64,000 nucleotides of DNA from Pseudomonadales bacterium (GCA_024234855.1 JACKNN010000004.1:354788-418787), one strand, 5' to 3'. Positions 35,557-43,827 are shown, counted from the first letter of the stretch. The notes: generated by a model not told the origin, from the letters alone. A program made the numbers and translations.

Positions 35557-36849
35557 ATGAACGTATTGATTATCGGCAGTGGCGGGCGCGAGCACGCGCT
35601 GGCCTGGAAAGTCGCGCAGTCGCCGCGGGTTGAGACGGTATTTGTGGCGCCGGGCAATGCCGGTACCGCCGGTGAGGCGGGAGTGGAAAACGTGGCGATC
35701 GACGGGATGGATTTCGCCGCGCTGGCGGACTTTGCCGAGGCCAATGGCGTCGGCCTTACCATTGTCGGCCCGGAGGGGCCATTGGTGGCGGGGGTAGTGG
35801 ATTATTTTGAAGAACGCGACCTGCGCTGCTTCGGTCCGCGGCGCGGCGCCGCCCAGTTGGAAGGCTCGAAGGCCTTCACCAAGGATTTTCTCGCCCGCCA
35901 CAACATCCCCACCGGCGCCTACGGCAATTTTACCGAGCTGGCACCGGCGCTGGCTTACCTGCGCGCCCACGGCGCTCCCATCGTGGTGAAGGCCGACGGG
36001 CTGGCGGCGGGCAAGGGCGTGATCGTGGCCGAAACCCTGGCCGAGGCGGAAGCGGCCGTGACCGATATGCTGTCGGGCAACGCCTTCGGCGAGGCCGGCT
36101 GCCGGGTGGTGATCGAGGAATTCCTGCCGGGCGAAGAGGCCAGCTTCATCGTGATGGTCGACGGCAGCCACGTGCTGCCCATGGCCACCAGCCAGGACCA
36201 CAAACGCATCGGCGATGGCGACACCGGGCCCAACACCGGCGGCATGGGTGCCTACTCCCCCGCGCCGGTGGTGGATGAGGCAGTGTTCGGTCGCGTCATG
36301 GCCGAGGTCATCCTGCCGACGGTGCGTGGCATGGCCGCCGAGGGCAACGCGTACACCGGCTTTCTCTACGCCGGCCTGATGATCTCCCCTGCCGGGGAGC
36401 CCAGGGTAATCGAATACAACTGCCGGTTCGGCGACCCCGAGACCCAACCCATCATGGTGCGGCTGCAGTCCGACCTGGTGGCGCTGTGCGACGCCGCGCT
36501 GGACGGCGCACTGGCAGACGCCCGCGCCGACTGGGACCCGCGCTGCGCCATCGGGGTGGTACTGGCCGCCGGCGGCTATCCCGGCACTTACAGTAAGGGC
36601 GCACCCATCCACGGCCTCGACGCACCCCAGCCTGACAATATCAAGGTGTTCCACGCCGGCACCGCCCGCTCGGCCGACGCGGTGGTCACCAGCGGCGGCC
36701 GGGTATTGTGCGTTACCGCGCTGGCGGACACGATCGCGGCGGCCCAGCGCGACTGCTACCGGGCGGTGGACAAAATACACTGGGAGGGCATGACCCTGCG
36801 CCGCGACATTGGCTGGCGGGCGGTTGCGCGCTATAGTCAGGCCGACTGA
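35557..36849 (+). CDS. purD: phosphoribosylamine-glycine ligase
   Basis: A 430-residue ATP-grasp enzyme joining glycine to phosphoribosylamine in purine synthesis. Seen: the start MNVLIIGSGGREHALAWKV, the ATP-binding VVKADGLAAGKGVIVAET, HKRIGDGDTGPNTGGMGAYSP, and catalytic EYNCRFGDPETQP. The ATG at 35557 begins at the family N-terminus; a longer frame runs back into purH. It is the second gene of a purHD pair, and coq7 follows after 18 bases. Confidence 0.98.
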   Translation: MNVLIIGSGGREHALAWKVAQSPRVETVFVAPGNAGTAGEAGVENVAIDGMDFAALADFAEANGVGLTIVGPEGPLVAGVVDYFEERDLRCFGPRRGAAQLEGSKAFTKDFLARHNIPTGAYGNFTELAPALAYLRAHGAPIVVKADGLAAGKGVIVAETLAEAEAAVTDMLSGNAFGEAGCRVVIEEFLPGEEASFIVMVDGSHVLPMATSQDHKRIGDGDTGPNTGGMGAYSPAPVVDEAVFGRVMAEVILPTVRGMAAEGNAYTGFLYAGLMISPAGEPRVIEYNCRFGDPETQPIMVRLQSDLVALCDAALDGALADARADWDPRCAIGVVLAAGGYPGTYSKGAPIHGLDAPQPDNIKVFHAGTARSADAVVTSGGRVLCVTALADTIAAAQRDCYRAVDKIHWEGMTLRRDIGWRAVARYSQAD

Positions 36850-36867
36850 CCTCACCGGGAACCCCGC

Positions 36868-37512
36868 ATGCGCCAACGCCGACTTTCCCTGCTCGACCGG
36901 GTGATTACCGAGGCCGACTCAGCCCTGCGCACCGTCACCAACCGCGGCCACGCCGCCGGGCGGCCCTCGCCTTCGAGCGGTCACGCCGATACCGGGTTAT
37001 CCGCGCAGGAGCGGCGCCATGTCGCCGGGCTGATGCGCGTCAACCATACCGGCGAGGTCTGCGCCCAGGCGCTCTACCAGGGCCAGGCCCTCACCGCGAA
37101 ATTGCCGACCGTGCGCGAGGAGATGCAGCAGGCGGCCGCCGAGGAGGTGGATCACCTGGTGTGGTGTGAACAGCGCCTGCAGGAGCTCGACAGCGGGCCC
37201 AGCGTGCTCAACCCGGCCTGGTACGGCCTGTCTTTCGCGCTGGGCGCCGTCGCCGGCGCCATCAGCGACAAAGTCAGCCTGGGATTTGTCGCGGCCACCG
37301 AGGAGCGGGTCTGCAACCACCTCAGGGACCACCTGAAATCGCTGCCCGAAGACGACCGCAAGTCGCGCCTGATTCTGCAAAAAATGCTGGAGGATGAGCA
37401 GCGCCACGGCGACAAGGCGCTCAAGGCCGGTGGCACAGATTTCCCGCGGCCGGTAAAGGACGCCATGACGCTGGTATCGAAGGTCATGACGGGCAGCAGT
37501 TACCGCATTTAA
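36868..37512 (+). CDS. coq7: 2-polyprenyl-3-methyl-6-methoxy-1,4-benzoquinone hydroxylase (Coq7)
   Basis: A 214-residue di-iron hydroxylase in ubiquinone synthesis, used in many gammaproteobacteria in place of the flavin enzyme UbiF. The metal ligands are visible as MRVNHTGEVCAQALY, EEVDHLVWCEQRL, ATEERVCNHLRDHL and ML(EDEQRHG). A hydrophobic hairpin (YGLSFALGAVAGAI) lets it associate with the inner membrane. Its TAA overlaps the stop of the convergent osmC gene in a shared TTAA. Confidence 0.96.
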   Translation: MRQRRLSLLDRVITEADSALRTVTNRGHAAGRPSPSSGHADTGLSAQERRHVAGLMRVNHTGEVCAQALYQGQALTAKLPTVREEMQQAAAEEVDHLVWCEQRLQELDSGPSVLNPAWYGLSFALGAVAGAISDKVSLGFVAATEERVCNHLRDHLKSLPEDDRKSRLILQKMLEDEQRHGDKALKAGGTDFPRPVKDAMTLVSKVMTGSSYRI

Positions 37513-37943
37513 TTCGCCGCGGGATCGAACTCCACCACCTCGTAGCTGTGGCTGACAGCCACGCCGGCGGCGCCCAGCATGATCGAGGCGGAACAGTATT
37601 TCTCCGCCGACAACTCCACCGCCCGCTTCACCTGGCTGTCCTTCAACCCGACCCCCGTCACGACGAAATGCATGGCGATGCGGGTGAATACCGCCGGCAC
37701 CGCGTCGGCCCGCTCCGCCTCAAGCTCTACCCGGCAGTCGACCACCGCCTGGCGCGACTTTTTCAGCATGCTCAGCACGTCATAACTGGCGCAGCCGCCG
37801 GTCCCCAGCAGCAGCATTTCCATCGGCCGGGGACCGAGGTTGCGCCCCCCGAGGTCGGCCGGACCGTCCATCACCACGCTGTGGCCACTGCCGGACTCGC
37901 CCACGAACATGGCGCCGTCTGCCCACTTTACTGTCGCTTTCAT
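37509..37943 (-). CDS. OsmC family protein (YhfA-like)
   Basis: A 144-residue OsmC-fold protein beginning MKATVKWADGAMFVGESGSG, with the redox Cys pair in LLLGTGGCASYDVL and SAEKYCSASIML. This is the YhfA-like branch, whose cellular role is not settled, though OsmC proteins in general reduce hydroperoxides through such cysteines. The start at 37943 is preferred to one 14 codons earlier because it matches the family. In Pseudomonas-like genomes this gene also sits beside crp/vfr, as here. Confidence 0.9.
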   Translation of the reverse strand: MKATVKWADGAMFVGESGSGHSVVMDGPADLGGRNLGPRPMEMLLLGTGGCASYDVLSMLKKSRQAVVDCRVELEAERADAVPAVFTRIAMHFVVTGVGLKDSQVKRAVELSAEKYCSASIMLGAAGVAVSHSYEVVEFDPAAN

Positions 37944-38061
37944 CTGCCGCTGGCTCCCGCAAAAAACAGCCGCGCAGCTTACCACACGCGCCCGTGTTTT
38001 ACTTGGCTCCCGAGTGGGCTACACTCCCGCTCAAACAAGCAGCCAAAAAAGGAGTGCCGGG

Positions 38062-38706
38062 GTGGTCAAACCGCAAATAATAAGAGCTCTGCCCAACGTG
38101 GAAAACTTCCTGCGCCACTGCCAGCGCAAGGATTACAAGGCCAAAAGCAGCGTACTGAAGCAGGGTGAGGCGAGCAACTCGCTCTACCTGATTCTCGAAG
38201 GCTCGGTCTCGGTGATGGTTGAGGACGAGTCGGAGCCCGGCCACATGATGGTGGTCGCGTATCTCAACCCGGGAGATTTTGTCGGGGAAATGGGCCTGTT
38301 CGACGACGAGGTCCCGGTGCGCAGCGCGATGGTTATGGCCAAGACCCAGTGCGAGGTGGCCGAGATTTCCTACGAGCGCTTCCACCAGATTCGCAACCAG
38401 TTCCCGGATATTCTCTATGCAATTTCCCGCCAGATCAGTACCCGCCTGCGCCTGACCACCCGCAAGCTGACCGACCTCGCCTTCGTCGACGTGTCGGGCC
38501 GCATCGCCCACACCCTGCTCGATTTGTGCAAGGAACCCGACGCCATGACCCATCCCGACGGCATGCAGATCAAGATCACCCGCCAGGAGCTGGGCAAGAT
38601 CGTCGGCTGCTCCCGGGAGATGGCCGGGCGGGTGTTGAAAACGCTGGAAGAAAACGGGCTGGTGTCGGTATCCGGCAAGACCATGGTGGTCTACGGCACG
38701 CGCTAG
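38062..38706 (+). CDS. crp: cAMP receptor protein (Crp/Vfr)
   Basis: A 214-residue global regulator, the same length as Pseudomonas Vfr. The start is GTG at 38062: AGGAG lies seven bases upstream and it restores the normal length, whereas the open frame continues 74 codons into the spacer. The cAMP-binding beta-roll has GDFVGEMGLFDDEVPVRSAMV. The dimer helix is around 110-135 and the C-terminal winged HTH is ITRQELGKIVGCSREMAGRVLKTL. Its TAG overlaps the stop of trpC in a shared CTAG. The trpC-crp adjacency is as in Pseudomonas. Confidence 0.96.
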   Translation: MVKPQIIRALPNVENFLRHCQRKDYKAKSSVLKQGEASNSLYLILEGSVSVMVEDESEPGHMMVVAYLNPGDFVGEMGLFDDEVPVRSAMVMAKTQCEVAEISYERFHQIRNQFPDILYAISRQISTRLRLTTRKLTDLAFVDVSGRIAHTLLDLCKEPDAMTHPDGMQIKITRQELGKIVGCSREMAGRVLKTLEENGLVSVSGKTMVVYGTR

Positions 38707-39506
38707 CTGAAGAACATTTCCCGCAGCTTATCGCCCGGCTCGGGCGCGCGCATGAACGCCTCGCCGACCAGGAAGCTGTAGACCTGGTGGTTGCGCATCA
38801 GCGCCACGTCCTCGGCGGTATGAATCCCACTCTCAGTCACCACCATCCGATCCGCGGGCAGGTAGGGCAGCAACTCCAGCGTCGTCTCCAGCCGGGTATC
38901 GAAACTGTGCAGGTCGCGGTTGTTGATACCGATAAGCGGTGTGGACAGCTCCAGGGCGCGCTCCAGTTCCGCCCGGTCGTGCACCTCTACCAGCACGTCT
39001 ACACCGACTTCCGCCGCCGTGTGCGCCAGCTCGTGCATCTGCTCCCTGTCCAGGGCCGCGACGATCAGCAGGATCGCGTCGGCGCCGATCGCCCGGGCCT
39101 CAATGACCTGATAGGGGTCCACGGTAAAATCCTTGCGCAGTACCGGCAGGTCGCAGGCCGCTCGCGCCTGCTGCAGGTAGGCATCGGCCCCCTGGAAAAA
39201 ATCGGTATCGGTGAGCACCGACAGACAGGTCGCCCCGCCCGCCTCATAGCTCGCGGCGATCTGTGCCGGCCGGAAGTCCGCGCGGATGACACCCTTGCTG
39301 GGGGAAGCCTTTTTTACCTCCGCAATCACCGCCGGCTCCGCCGCGGCGACGCGCGCCTGCAGGGCCCGGGCAAAACCGCGGGCGGGAGACTGCTCGGCGA
39401 TACGCTGCTCCAGGCTGCCAACAGAATCCCGTTTGCGGCGGGCAATGACTTCCTCGCGTTTGCGATCGAGGATTTTGTGCAGAATCGTTGCTGTATTCGC
39501 GGCCAT
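38703..39506 (-). CDS. trpC: indole-3-glycerol phosphate synthase
   Basis: A 267-residue TIM-barrel enzyme forming the indole ring in tryptophan synthesis. Seen: ILHKILDRKREEVIARRKRD, catalytic Lys in AEVKKASPSKGVIRADF and LRKDFTVDPYQVIEAR, then LVEVHDRAELERAL, GINNRDLHSFDTRLETT and TESGIHTAEDV. It is a monofunctional TrpC without the TrpF fusion of E. coli. It is last in trpE-G-D-C on the minus strand, nine bases after trpD. Confidence 0.98.
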   Translation of the reverse strand: MAANTATILHKILDRKREEVIARRKRDSVGSLEQRIAEQSPARGFARALQARVAAAEPAVIAEVKKASPSKGVIRADFRPAQIAASYEAGGATCLSVLTDTDFFQGADAYLQQARAACDLPVLRKDFTVDPYQVIEARAIGADAILLIVAALDREQMHELAHTAAEVGVDVLVEVHDRAELERALELSTPLIGINNRDLHSFDTRLETTLELLPYLPADRMVVTESGIHTAEDVALMRNHQVYSFLVGEAFMRAPEPGDKLREMFFS

Positions 39507-39515
39507 GTGTTGCTC

Positions 39516-40556
39516 CTACAGTCCGCGCATCAGCCGGGTGAAATCGATGAATTGCTGCATTTTTTCCGCCGCCTGGCCACTGGCCAGCACGTCGTCCGCC
39601 ATGGCTATGCCATCGGCCAGGGTGGCCGCAACGCCGCTCACGTATATGGTGGCACCACCGTTGAGGGTGAGCATGGCGGCGGCCTTGCGAGCAGCCCCGT
39701 CGCCGGCACCGGTGAGGGCGCGACGGATCAGGTCCGCAGATGCCGCCGCGCTGTTGACGGTCAGGCCTTCGAGACTCTGGCGCGGCTGTAAAAACTCTTC
39801 CGGGGTTATGTGGTAGCTGCTGACGCTGCCCTCGCGCAGTTCCGCCACCAGGGTCCCGGCGGCAATGGATATTTCATCCAGCCCATCGTCGGAGTGCACC
39901 ACCATCGCATGCAGCGAACCGAGCGCTTTCAGGACCTCGGCCATGGGGACGCACAGTTCGGCGGAAAAAACCCCGATGACCTGGCGCTTCACGTGGGCCG
40001 GGTTGGTCAGCGGGCCGAGAATATTGAACAGCGTGCGCATACCCAGCTCCCGGCGCGGGCCCACGGCATGGCGCATGGCGCTGTGGTGGGCGGGGGCGAA
40101 CATAAAACCCAGACCCACCTCGTCGATCGAGCGCGCCACCTGTTCGGGACTGAGATCCAGCGGCACCCCCAGGCGCTCCAGCACGTCGGAGCTGCCGCTG
40201 GTGCTGGAGACAGAGCGGTTGCCGTGCTTGGCAATGCGGGCTCCGGCCGCCGCCGCGACAAAGCTCGAGCCGGTGGAGACATTGAACAGGTTGGCGCCAT
40301 CGCCACCGGTACCCACCAGGTCCACCAGGTGCTCGCCACTCACCACCACGGGGGTGGCCAGTGCGCGCATCACCTCGGCAGCGCCGGCAATCTCCTCGCT
40401 GGTTTCGCCCTTCATCCGCAGGCTCACCAGCAGGCCGCCGATCTGGGCATCCGTCGCCTCCCCGGACATCACCAGCCGCATCACCGCGGCCATCTCCGCA
40501 CGGCTGAGGTTGTCACCGGCCACCAGCCTGGACAGGGCATCCTGCATGTTCATCAA
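39516..40556 (-). CDS. trpD: anthranilate phosphoribosyltransferase
   Basis: A 346-residue enzyme adding the ribose phosphate to anthranilate. The PRPP-binding motif VGTGGDGANLFNVSTGSSFVA is near residue 80. Further motifs are KHGNRSVSSTSGSSDVLERLG and the anthranilate-contacting FAPAHHSAMRHAVGPRRELG. There is no fused glutamine amidotransferase domain; trpG is a separate gene nine bases upstream. It is conventional for the family. Confidence 0.98.
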   Translation of the reverse strand: MMNMQDALSRLVAGDNLSRAEMAAVMRLVMSGEATDAQIGGLLVSLRMKGETSEEIAGAAEVMRALATPVVVSGEHLVDLVGTGGDGANLFNVSTGSSFVAAAAGARIAKHGNRSVSSTSGSSDVLERLGVPLDLSPEQVARSIDEVGLGFMFAPAHHSAMRHAVGPRRELGMRTLFNILGPLTNPAHVKRQVIGVFSAELCVPMAEVLKALGSLHAMVVHSDDGLDEISIAAGTLVAELREGSVSSYHITPEEFLQPRQSLEGLTVNSAAASADLIRRALTGAGDGAARKAAAMLTLNGGATIYVSGVAATLADGIAMADDVLASGQAAEKMQQFIDFTRLMRGL

Positions 40557-40565
40557 AAGCGCTCC

Positions 40566-41144
40566 TTACTGTTCCAGGAAGTTGCGCAACAGGTCGTGGC
40601 CGTGCGCGGTCAGGATGGACTCGGGATGAAACTGGACGCCTTCAATGGCCAACTCCCGGTGGCGCAGGCCCATGATTTCATCGATCTCACCGGCCTCGGT
40701 CTGGGTCCAGGCGGTAATTTCCAGGCAGGCCGGCAGGCTCTGCCGCTCCACCACCAGGGAGTGATAGCGAGTGGCCTCAAAGGGCTCGCTGAGCCCCCGG
40801 AACACCCCCTCGCCGAGGTGATGTATGGGGGAGGTCTTGCCGTGCATGACCTTGCGCGCCCGCACCACCTTGCCGCCGAACACCTGGCCGATGCTCTGGT
40901 GGCCGAGGCAGATACCGAGAATCGGCACCACCCCGGCGTAGGCCTCGATGACCGCCATCGAAATACCGGCCTCGTTGGGTGTGCAAGGCCCCGGGGAGAT
41001 CACGATCTGCTGTGGCGCCAGGGCAGCGATATCGGCCACCGCAATTTCGTCGTTGCGCACAACGTGCACATCGGCACCCAGCTCGCCCAGGTACTGCACC
41101 ACGTTGTAGGTAAAGGAGTCGTAGTTGTCGATCATCAGCAGCAT
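40566..41144 (-). CDS. trpG: anthranilate synthase glutamine amidotransferase subunit
   Basis: A 192-residue class I amidotransferase giving ammonia to TrpE. Catalytic Cys in GICLGHQSIGQVFGG and the His-Glu pair in GVQFHPESILT are present; the N-terminus reads MLLMIDNYDSFTYNVVQYL. The start at 41144 has GGGAGGA seven bases upstream and lies two bases after the trpE TGA, so the subunits are made in step. In Pseudomonas aeruginosa a pyocin cluster separates trpE and trpG; here they are contiguous. Confidence 0.98.
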   Translation of the reverse strand: MLLMIDNYDSFTYNVVQYLGELGADVHVVRNDEIAVADIAALAPQQIVISPGPCTPNEAGISMAVIEAYAGVVPILGICLGHQSIGQVFGGKVVRARKVMHGKTSPIHHLGEGVFRGLSEPFEATRYHSLVVERQSLPACLEITAWTQTEAGEIDEIMGLRHRELAIEGVQFHPESILTAHGHDLLRNFLEQ

Positions 41145-41146
41145 GT

Positions 41147-42631
41147 TCAGTCCTCCCTTCCCAGCGCCATGGATGCCGCGCGAAATACCGCCCGCGCCTT
41201 GTTCCGGGTTTCCTTCCACTCCAGCCTGGGCACCGAGTCGGCCACCACGCCACCACCGGCCTGGACGTAGAGCCGGCCATCCTTGATCACCGCGGTGCGA
41301 ATCGCTATCGCAGTATCCATGTCGCCGGCCCAGGAGATATAACCGACGGCACCGCCGTAAACACCGCGCTTGACCGGCTCCAGTTCGTCGATGATCTCCA
41401 TCGCGCGGATCTTGGGCGCGCCGCTCAGGGTGCCCGCCGGGAGGGTCGCACGCAGCACGTCGATAGCGGTCTTGCCCGCCTTGATCAGGCCGGTGACGTT
41501 GGAGACGATATGCATGACGTGGGAATAGCGCTCCACAACCATTTTGTCCGAGAGCTTCACCGAGCCGATCCGGGCTATACGGCCAACGTCGTTGCGACCC
41601 AGGTCTATCAGCATCAGGTGCTCGGCGATTTCCTTCGGGTCCGCCAGTAACTCCGCCTCGAGTTGCGCGTCCTCGGCCTCGGTGCGCCCGCGCCGACGGG
41701 TGCCGGCGATGGGCCGTACCGTCACCGTGCCGCCTTCGAGACGGGCGAGGATCTCGGGGGAGGAACCGACAATGTGAAAATCGTCCAGGTCCAGGAAATA
41801 CATATAGGGTGAGGGGTTAAGATTGCGCAGGGCGCGGTAGAGATTCAGCGGCGGGGCATCAAACGGGATACTCATGCGCTGCGAGGGCACCACCTGCATG
41901 ACATCGCCCGCCAGCACGTACTCCTTTACCCGCTCGACGGCGGCTTCGTACTGCGGCTGGGTAAAATCAGATTCGGCTTCCTGCTCCAGCGCGGTGCTGC
42001 CCGCGCCGCCCAACAGCACCTCCGGCAGCGGCGCCATCGGCTGCGGCAGCCTGGCCACCAGCTGCCGCAACCGCTCCTGTGCCAGCGCCAGGGCGTTGTC
42101 GATACCCGGGTCGGCATTGACCACCAGGCGGATGGTGCCGGCGAGGTTGTCAAACACCAGCACCTCTTCCGACACCATCAGCAGGATATCCGGGGTACCG
42201 AGGCGGTCGGGCGGCGCCGTGGCCGCCAGCCGGGGCTCGACGAAGCGCACGGTGTCGTAGGCGAAATAGCCCACCAGGCCACCGTGGAAGACCGGCAGGC
42301 CCGCCCGCGGCGCCGTGCGATAACGGTGCTGGAAATCCTCGGCAAAGGCCAGCGGGTCCTCTACCTCCGTGCTTTCGGACAGTTCACCATCGACCCACAC
42401 CTGGGCCCGGTGGCCGAAGACCTTGAGCACCGTGCGACAGGGCAGCCCGATGATGGAATAGCGGCCCCATTTTTCACCGCCCTGCACGGATTCAAAGAAG
42501 TAGGAGTAAGGACCCTCCGCCAGCTTGCGGTAACTGCTGATGGGGGTTTCCAGGTCGGCCAGCACTTCGGTACTGACGGGTATGCGGTTGTAATCTTGTG
42601 CCGCCAACGCGGCAAAGTCTTGCGGATTCAT
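41147..42631 (-). CDS. trpE: anthranilate synthase component I
   Basis: A 494-residue chorismate-utilising enzyme, first and feedback-controlled step of tryptophan synthesis. The tryptophan-sensing segment near the N-terminus (ETPISSYRKLAEGPYSYFFESV) has the LLES-type position as FFES. Catalytic motifs include IAGTRRRGRTEAEDAQLEAE, DLGRNDVGRIAR, AGTLSGAPKIRAMEIIDELE and GYISWAGDMDTAIAIRT. The ATG at 42631 has GAGGAAAA close upstream. A leader peptide ends 52 bases before it. Confidence 0.98.
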   Translation of the reverse strand: MNPQDFAALAAQDYNRIPVSTEVLADLETPISSYRKLAEGPYSYFFESVQGGEKWGRYSIIGLPCRTVLKVFGHRAQVWVDGELSESTEVEDPLAFAEDFQHRYRTAPRAGLPVFHGGLVGYFAYDTVRFVEPRLAATAPPDRLGTPDILLMVSEEVLVFDNLAGTIRLVVNADPGIDNALALAQERLRQLVARLPQPMAPLPEVLLGGAGSTALEQEAESDFTQPQYEAAVERVKEYVLAGDVMQVVPSQRMSIPFDAPPLNLYRALRNLNPSPYMYFLDLDDFHIVGSSPEILARLEGGTVTVRPIAGTRRRGRTEAEDAQLEAELLADPKEIAEHLMLIDLGRNDVGRIARIGSVKLSDKMVVERYSHVMHIVSNVTGLIKAGKTAIDVLRATLPAGTLSGAPKIRAMEIIDELEPVKRGVYGGAVGYISWAGDMDTAIAIRTAVIKDGRLYVQAGGGVVADSVPRLEWKETRNKARAVFRAASMALGRED

Positions 42632-42683
42632 GGGTTTTCCTCGGAGCGTAAATGTGCGTAAGCGGGTCGTGGTGAAGCCCTGG

Positions 42684-42752
42684 CTACCATCGCCAGCGTG
42701 TGACCTCGCGCATCGAGAGCAATTCGATGCCGTTACGCGTTGCTGTTGGCAC
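42684..42752 (-). CDS. trpL: trp operon leader peptide candidate
   Basis: A 22-codon frame starting with GTG at 42752, with GGAG six bases upstream, and ending MREVTRWRW then TAG, 52 bases before trpE. Two Trp codons separated by one Arg at the extreme end are what a tryptophan-sensing leader should have. The Trp codons lie in a small hairpin (CTGGC/GCCAG around the stop). I see no downstream stem with a U-run, so transcription attenuation of the E. coli type is not shown; control could act on translation. An internal ATG at 42713 would give the 9-residue form. Confidence 0.65.
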   Translation of the reverse strand: MPTATRNGIELLSMREVTRWRW

Positions 42753-42780
42753 AGCATTCTCCAGGAATCGGGGAGGGCCT

Positions 42781-42808
42781 ATTGTACATACCGGCCGCGG
42801 CTTGGCAA
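42781..42808 (-). promoter_or_regulatory. trp operon promoter
   Basis: On the minus strand TTGCCA, 16 bases, TACAAT: one mismatch per hexamer. The expected start near 42774 gives a leader of about 20 bases before the GTG of the leader peptide. No TrpR-type operator was recognised. Confidence 0.7.
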
Positions 42809-42834
42809 ACCATACCATCGTACTCCCGGGATCC

Positions 42835-42924
42835 GCTGGGGGCGGTGGCAGGCCCGTCATCGGTTGATACGTCGCGTACTCACGCCCCGCTGCGCGTGGT
42901 GGCAGGCCCATCTTCGGTTGATAC
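42835..42924. repeat. 36-bp direct repeat, two copies
   Basis: Copies at 42835-42870 and 42889-42924, 31 of 36 bases identical, sharing GGTGGCAGGCCC and TCGGTTGATAC. The second copy is the left arm plus part of the core of the palindrome described next; the first lacks a matching right arm. They lie in the gene-free spacer between rpe and trpE. Confidence 0.9.
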
Positions 42925-42960
42925 CCCACGCCCTCAGACGGGCCTGCCACCACGCGCAGC
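42889..42960. repeat. perfect 21-bp inverted repeat (palindrome A)
   Basis: Arms 42889-42909 and 42940-42960 are exactly complementary over 21 bases around a 30-base loop. The loop contains a 22-base core (42914-42935) that reappears, inverted, as the whole loop of palindrome B. It can form a very stable hairpin in DNA or RNA on either strand. Confidence 0.93.
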
Positions 42961-42994
42961 TACCACCGGATATCGATGAACTACTCGAGCGGGA

Positions 42995-43054
42995 CTGGGT
43001 TGGTACTGCCTCCGAGGGCGTGGGGTATCAACCGAGGAGGCAGTACCAACCCAG
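42995..43054. repeat. perfect 19-bp inverted repeat (palindrome B)
   Basis: Arms 42995-43013 and 43036-43054 are exactly complementary over 19 bases. The 22-base loop (43014-43035) is the exact reverse complement of 42914-42935 in palindrome A, although the arms of A and B are unrelated in sequence. As RNA the two loops could pair fully with each other. Confidence 0.93.
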
Positions 43055-43060
43055 GCACGC

Positions 43061-43147
43061 GGCTCGAAGCACACCGGACTCGCCACGGCTCGAAGCATAC
43101 CGGGCTCGAAGCACACCCGGCTCGACACGAGCTCGAAGCACACCGGG
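43061..43147. repeat. irregular direct repeats GCTCGAAGCACACCGG
   Basis: Four near-identical copies begin near 43061, 43087, 43103 and 43130, with a shortened unit (GGCTCGACACG) before the last. Spacing is 16-27 bases and irregular, so this is not a CRISPR array. It runs to within 12 bases of the rpe stop codon. Confidence 0.85.
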
Positions 43148-43158
43148 CCCGTGGCAAA

Positions 43159-43827
43159 TCAAACCGAAGCCAACTGCGCCCTCATCTGCGCGATCACCGC
43201 CGAATAATCCGGCTGGTTGAAAATAGCCGAACCCGCGACAAAGGTATCGGCCCCGGCAGCGGCGATTTCCGCGATATTCTTCGGGGTGACGCCGCCGTCG
43301 ATTTCCAGGCGGATATCCAGGCCCGAGGCATCGATCAGGGCGCGGGCCTCGCGCAGCTTGTCCAGGGTGGCGGGGATGAAAGACTGACCGCCAAAACCGG
43401 GGTTGACCGACATCAGCAGCACCATATCCACCTTGTCGAGCACGTACTTCAGGGCTTCCAGCCCCAGGTGGGGGTTGAATACCAGGCCGGACTTGCAGCC
43501 GGCATCGCGAATCATCTGCAGGGAGCGATCCACATGGGTGGAGGCGTCCGGGTGAAAGGTTATGTAGCTGGCGCCGGCGGCGGCGAAATCGCCGATCAGC
43601 TGGTCCACCGGGCTCACCATGAGGTGCACATCGATGGGGGCCGTGACACCGTGTTTGCGCAGGGCACTGCAGACCATGGGCCCGATGGTCAGGTTGGGCA
43701 CGTAGTGGTTGTCCATCACGTCGAAATGAACGATATCGGCCCCGGCGGCCAGCACCGCGTCGACCTCCTCTCCCAGGCGGGCAAAATTGGCGGAGAGGAT
43801 GGAGGGGGCAATGAGGTAGTCTGGCAT
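43159..43827 (-). CDS. rpe: ribulose-phosphate 3-epimerase
   Basis: A 222-residue TIM-barrel metalloenzyme interconverting ribulose-5-phosphate and xylulose-5-phosphate. Seen: APSILSANFARLGEE, HFDVMDNHYVPNLTIGP with the metal-binding His/Asp, LMSVNPGFGGQSFIP and EIDGGVTPKN with the second Asp. It lies between murU and the trp operon on the same strand. In Pseudomonas rpe is followed by gph before trpE; here gph is absent and the repeat cluster occupies the space. Confidence 0.97.
   Translation of the reverse strand: MPDYLIAPSILSANFARLGEEVDAVLAAGADIVHFDVMDNHYVPNLTIGPMVCSALRKHGVTAPIDVHLMVSPVDQLIGDFAAAGASYITFHPDASTHVDRSLQMIRDAGCKSGLVFNPHLGLEALKYVLDKVDMVLLMSVNPGFGGQSFIPATLDKLREARALIDASGLDIRLEIDGGVTPKNIAEIAAAGADTFVAGSAIFNQPDYSAVIAQMRAQLASV

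Noticed and set aside
42684..42953. 89-codon minus-strand protein ending MREVTRWRW
   Set aside because: Upstream of the leader peptide it only translates the palindromes and the trp promoter; only the last 22 codons have a ribosome binding site.
43061..43147. CRISPR array
   Set aside because: Repeats are only 16-17 bases, spacing is 0-11 bases and irregular, and no cas genes are near.
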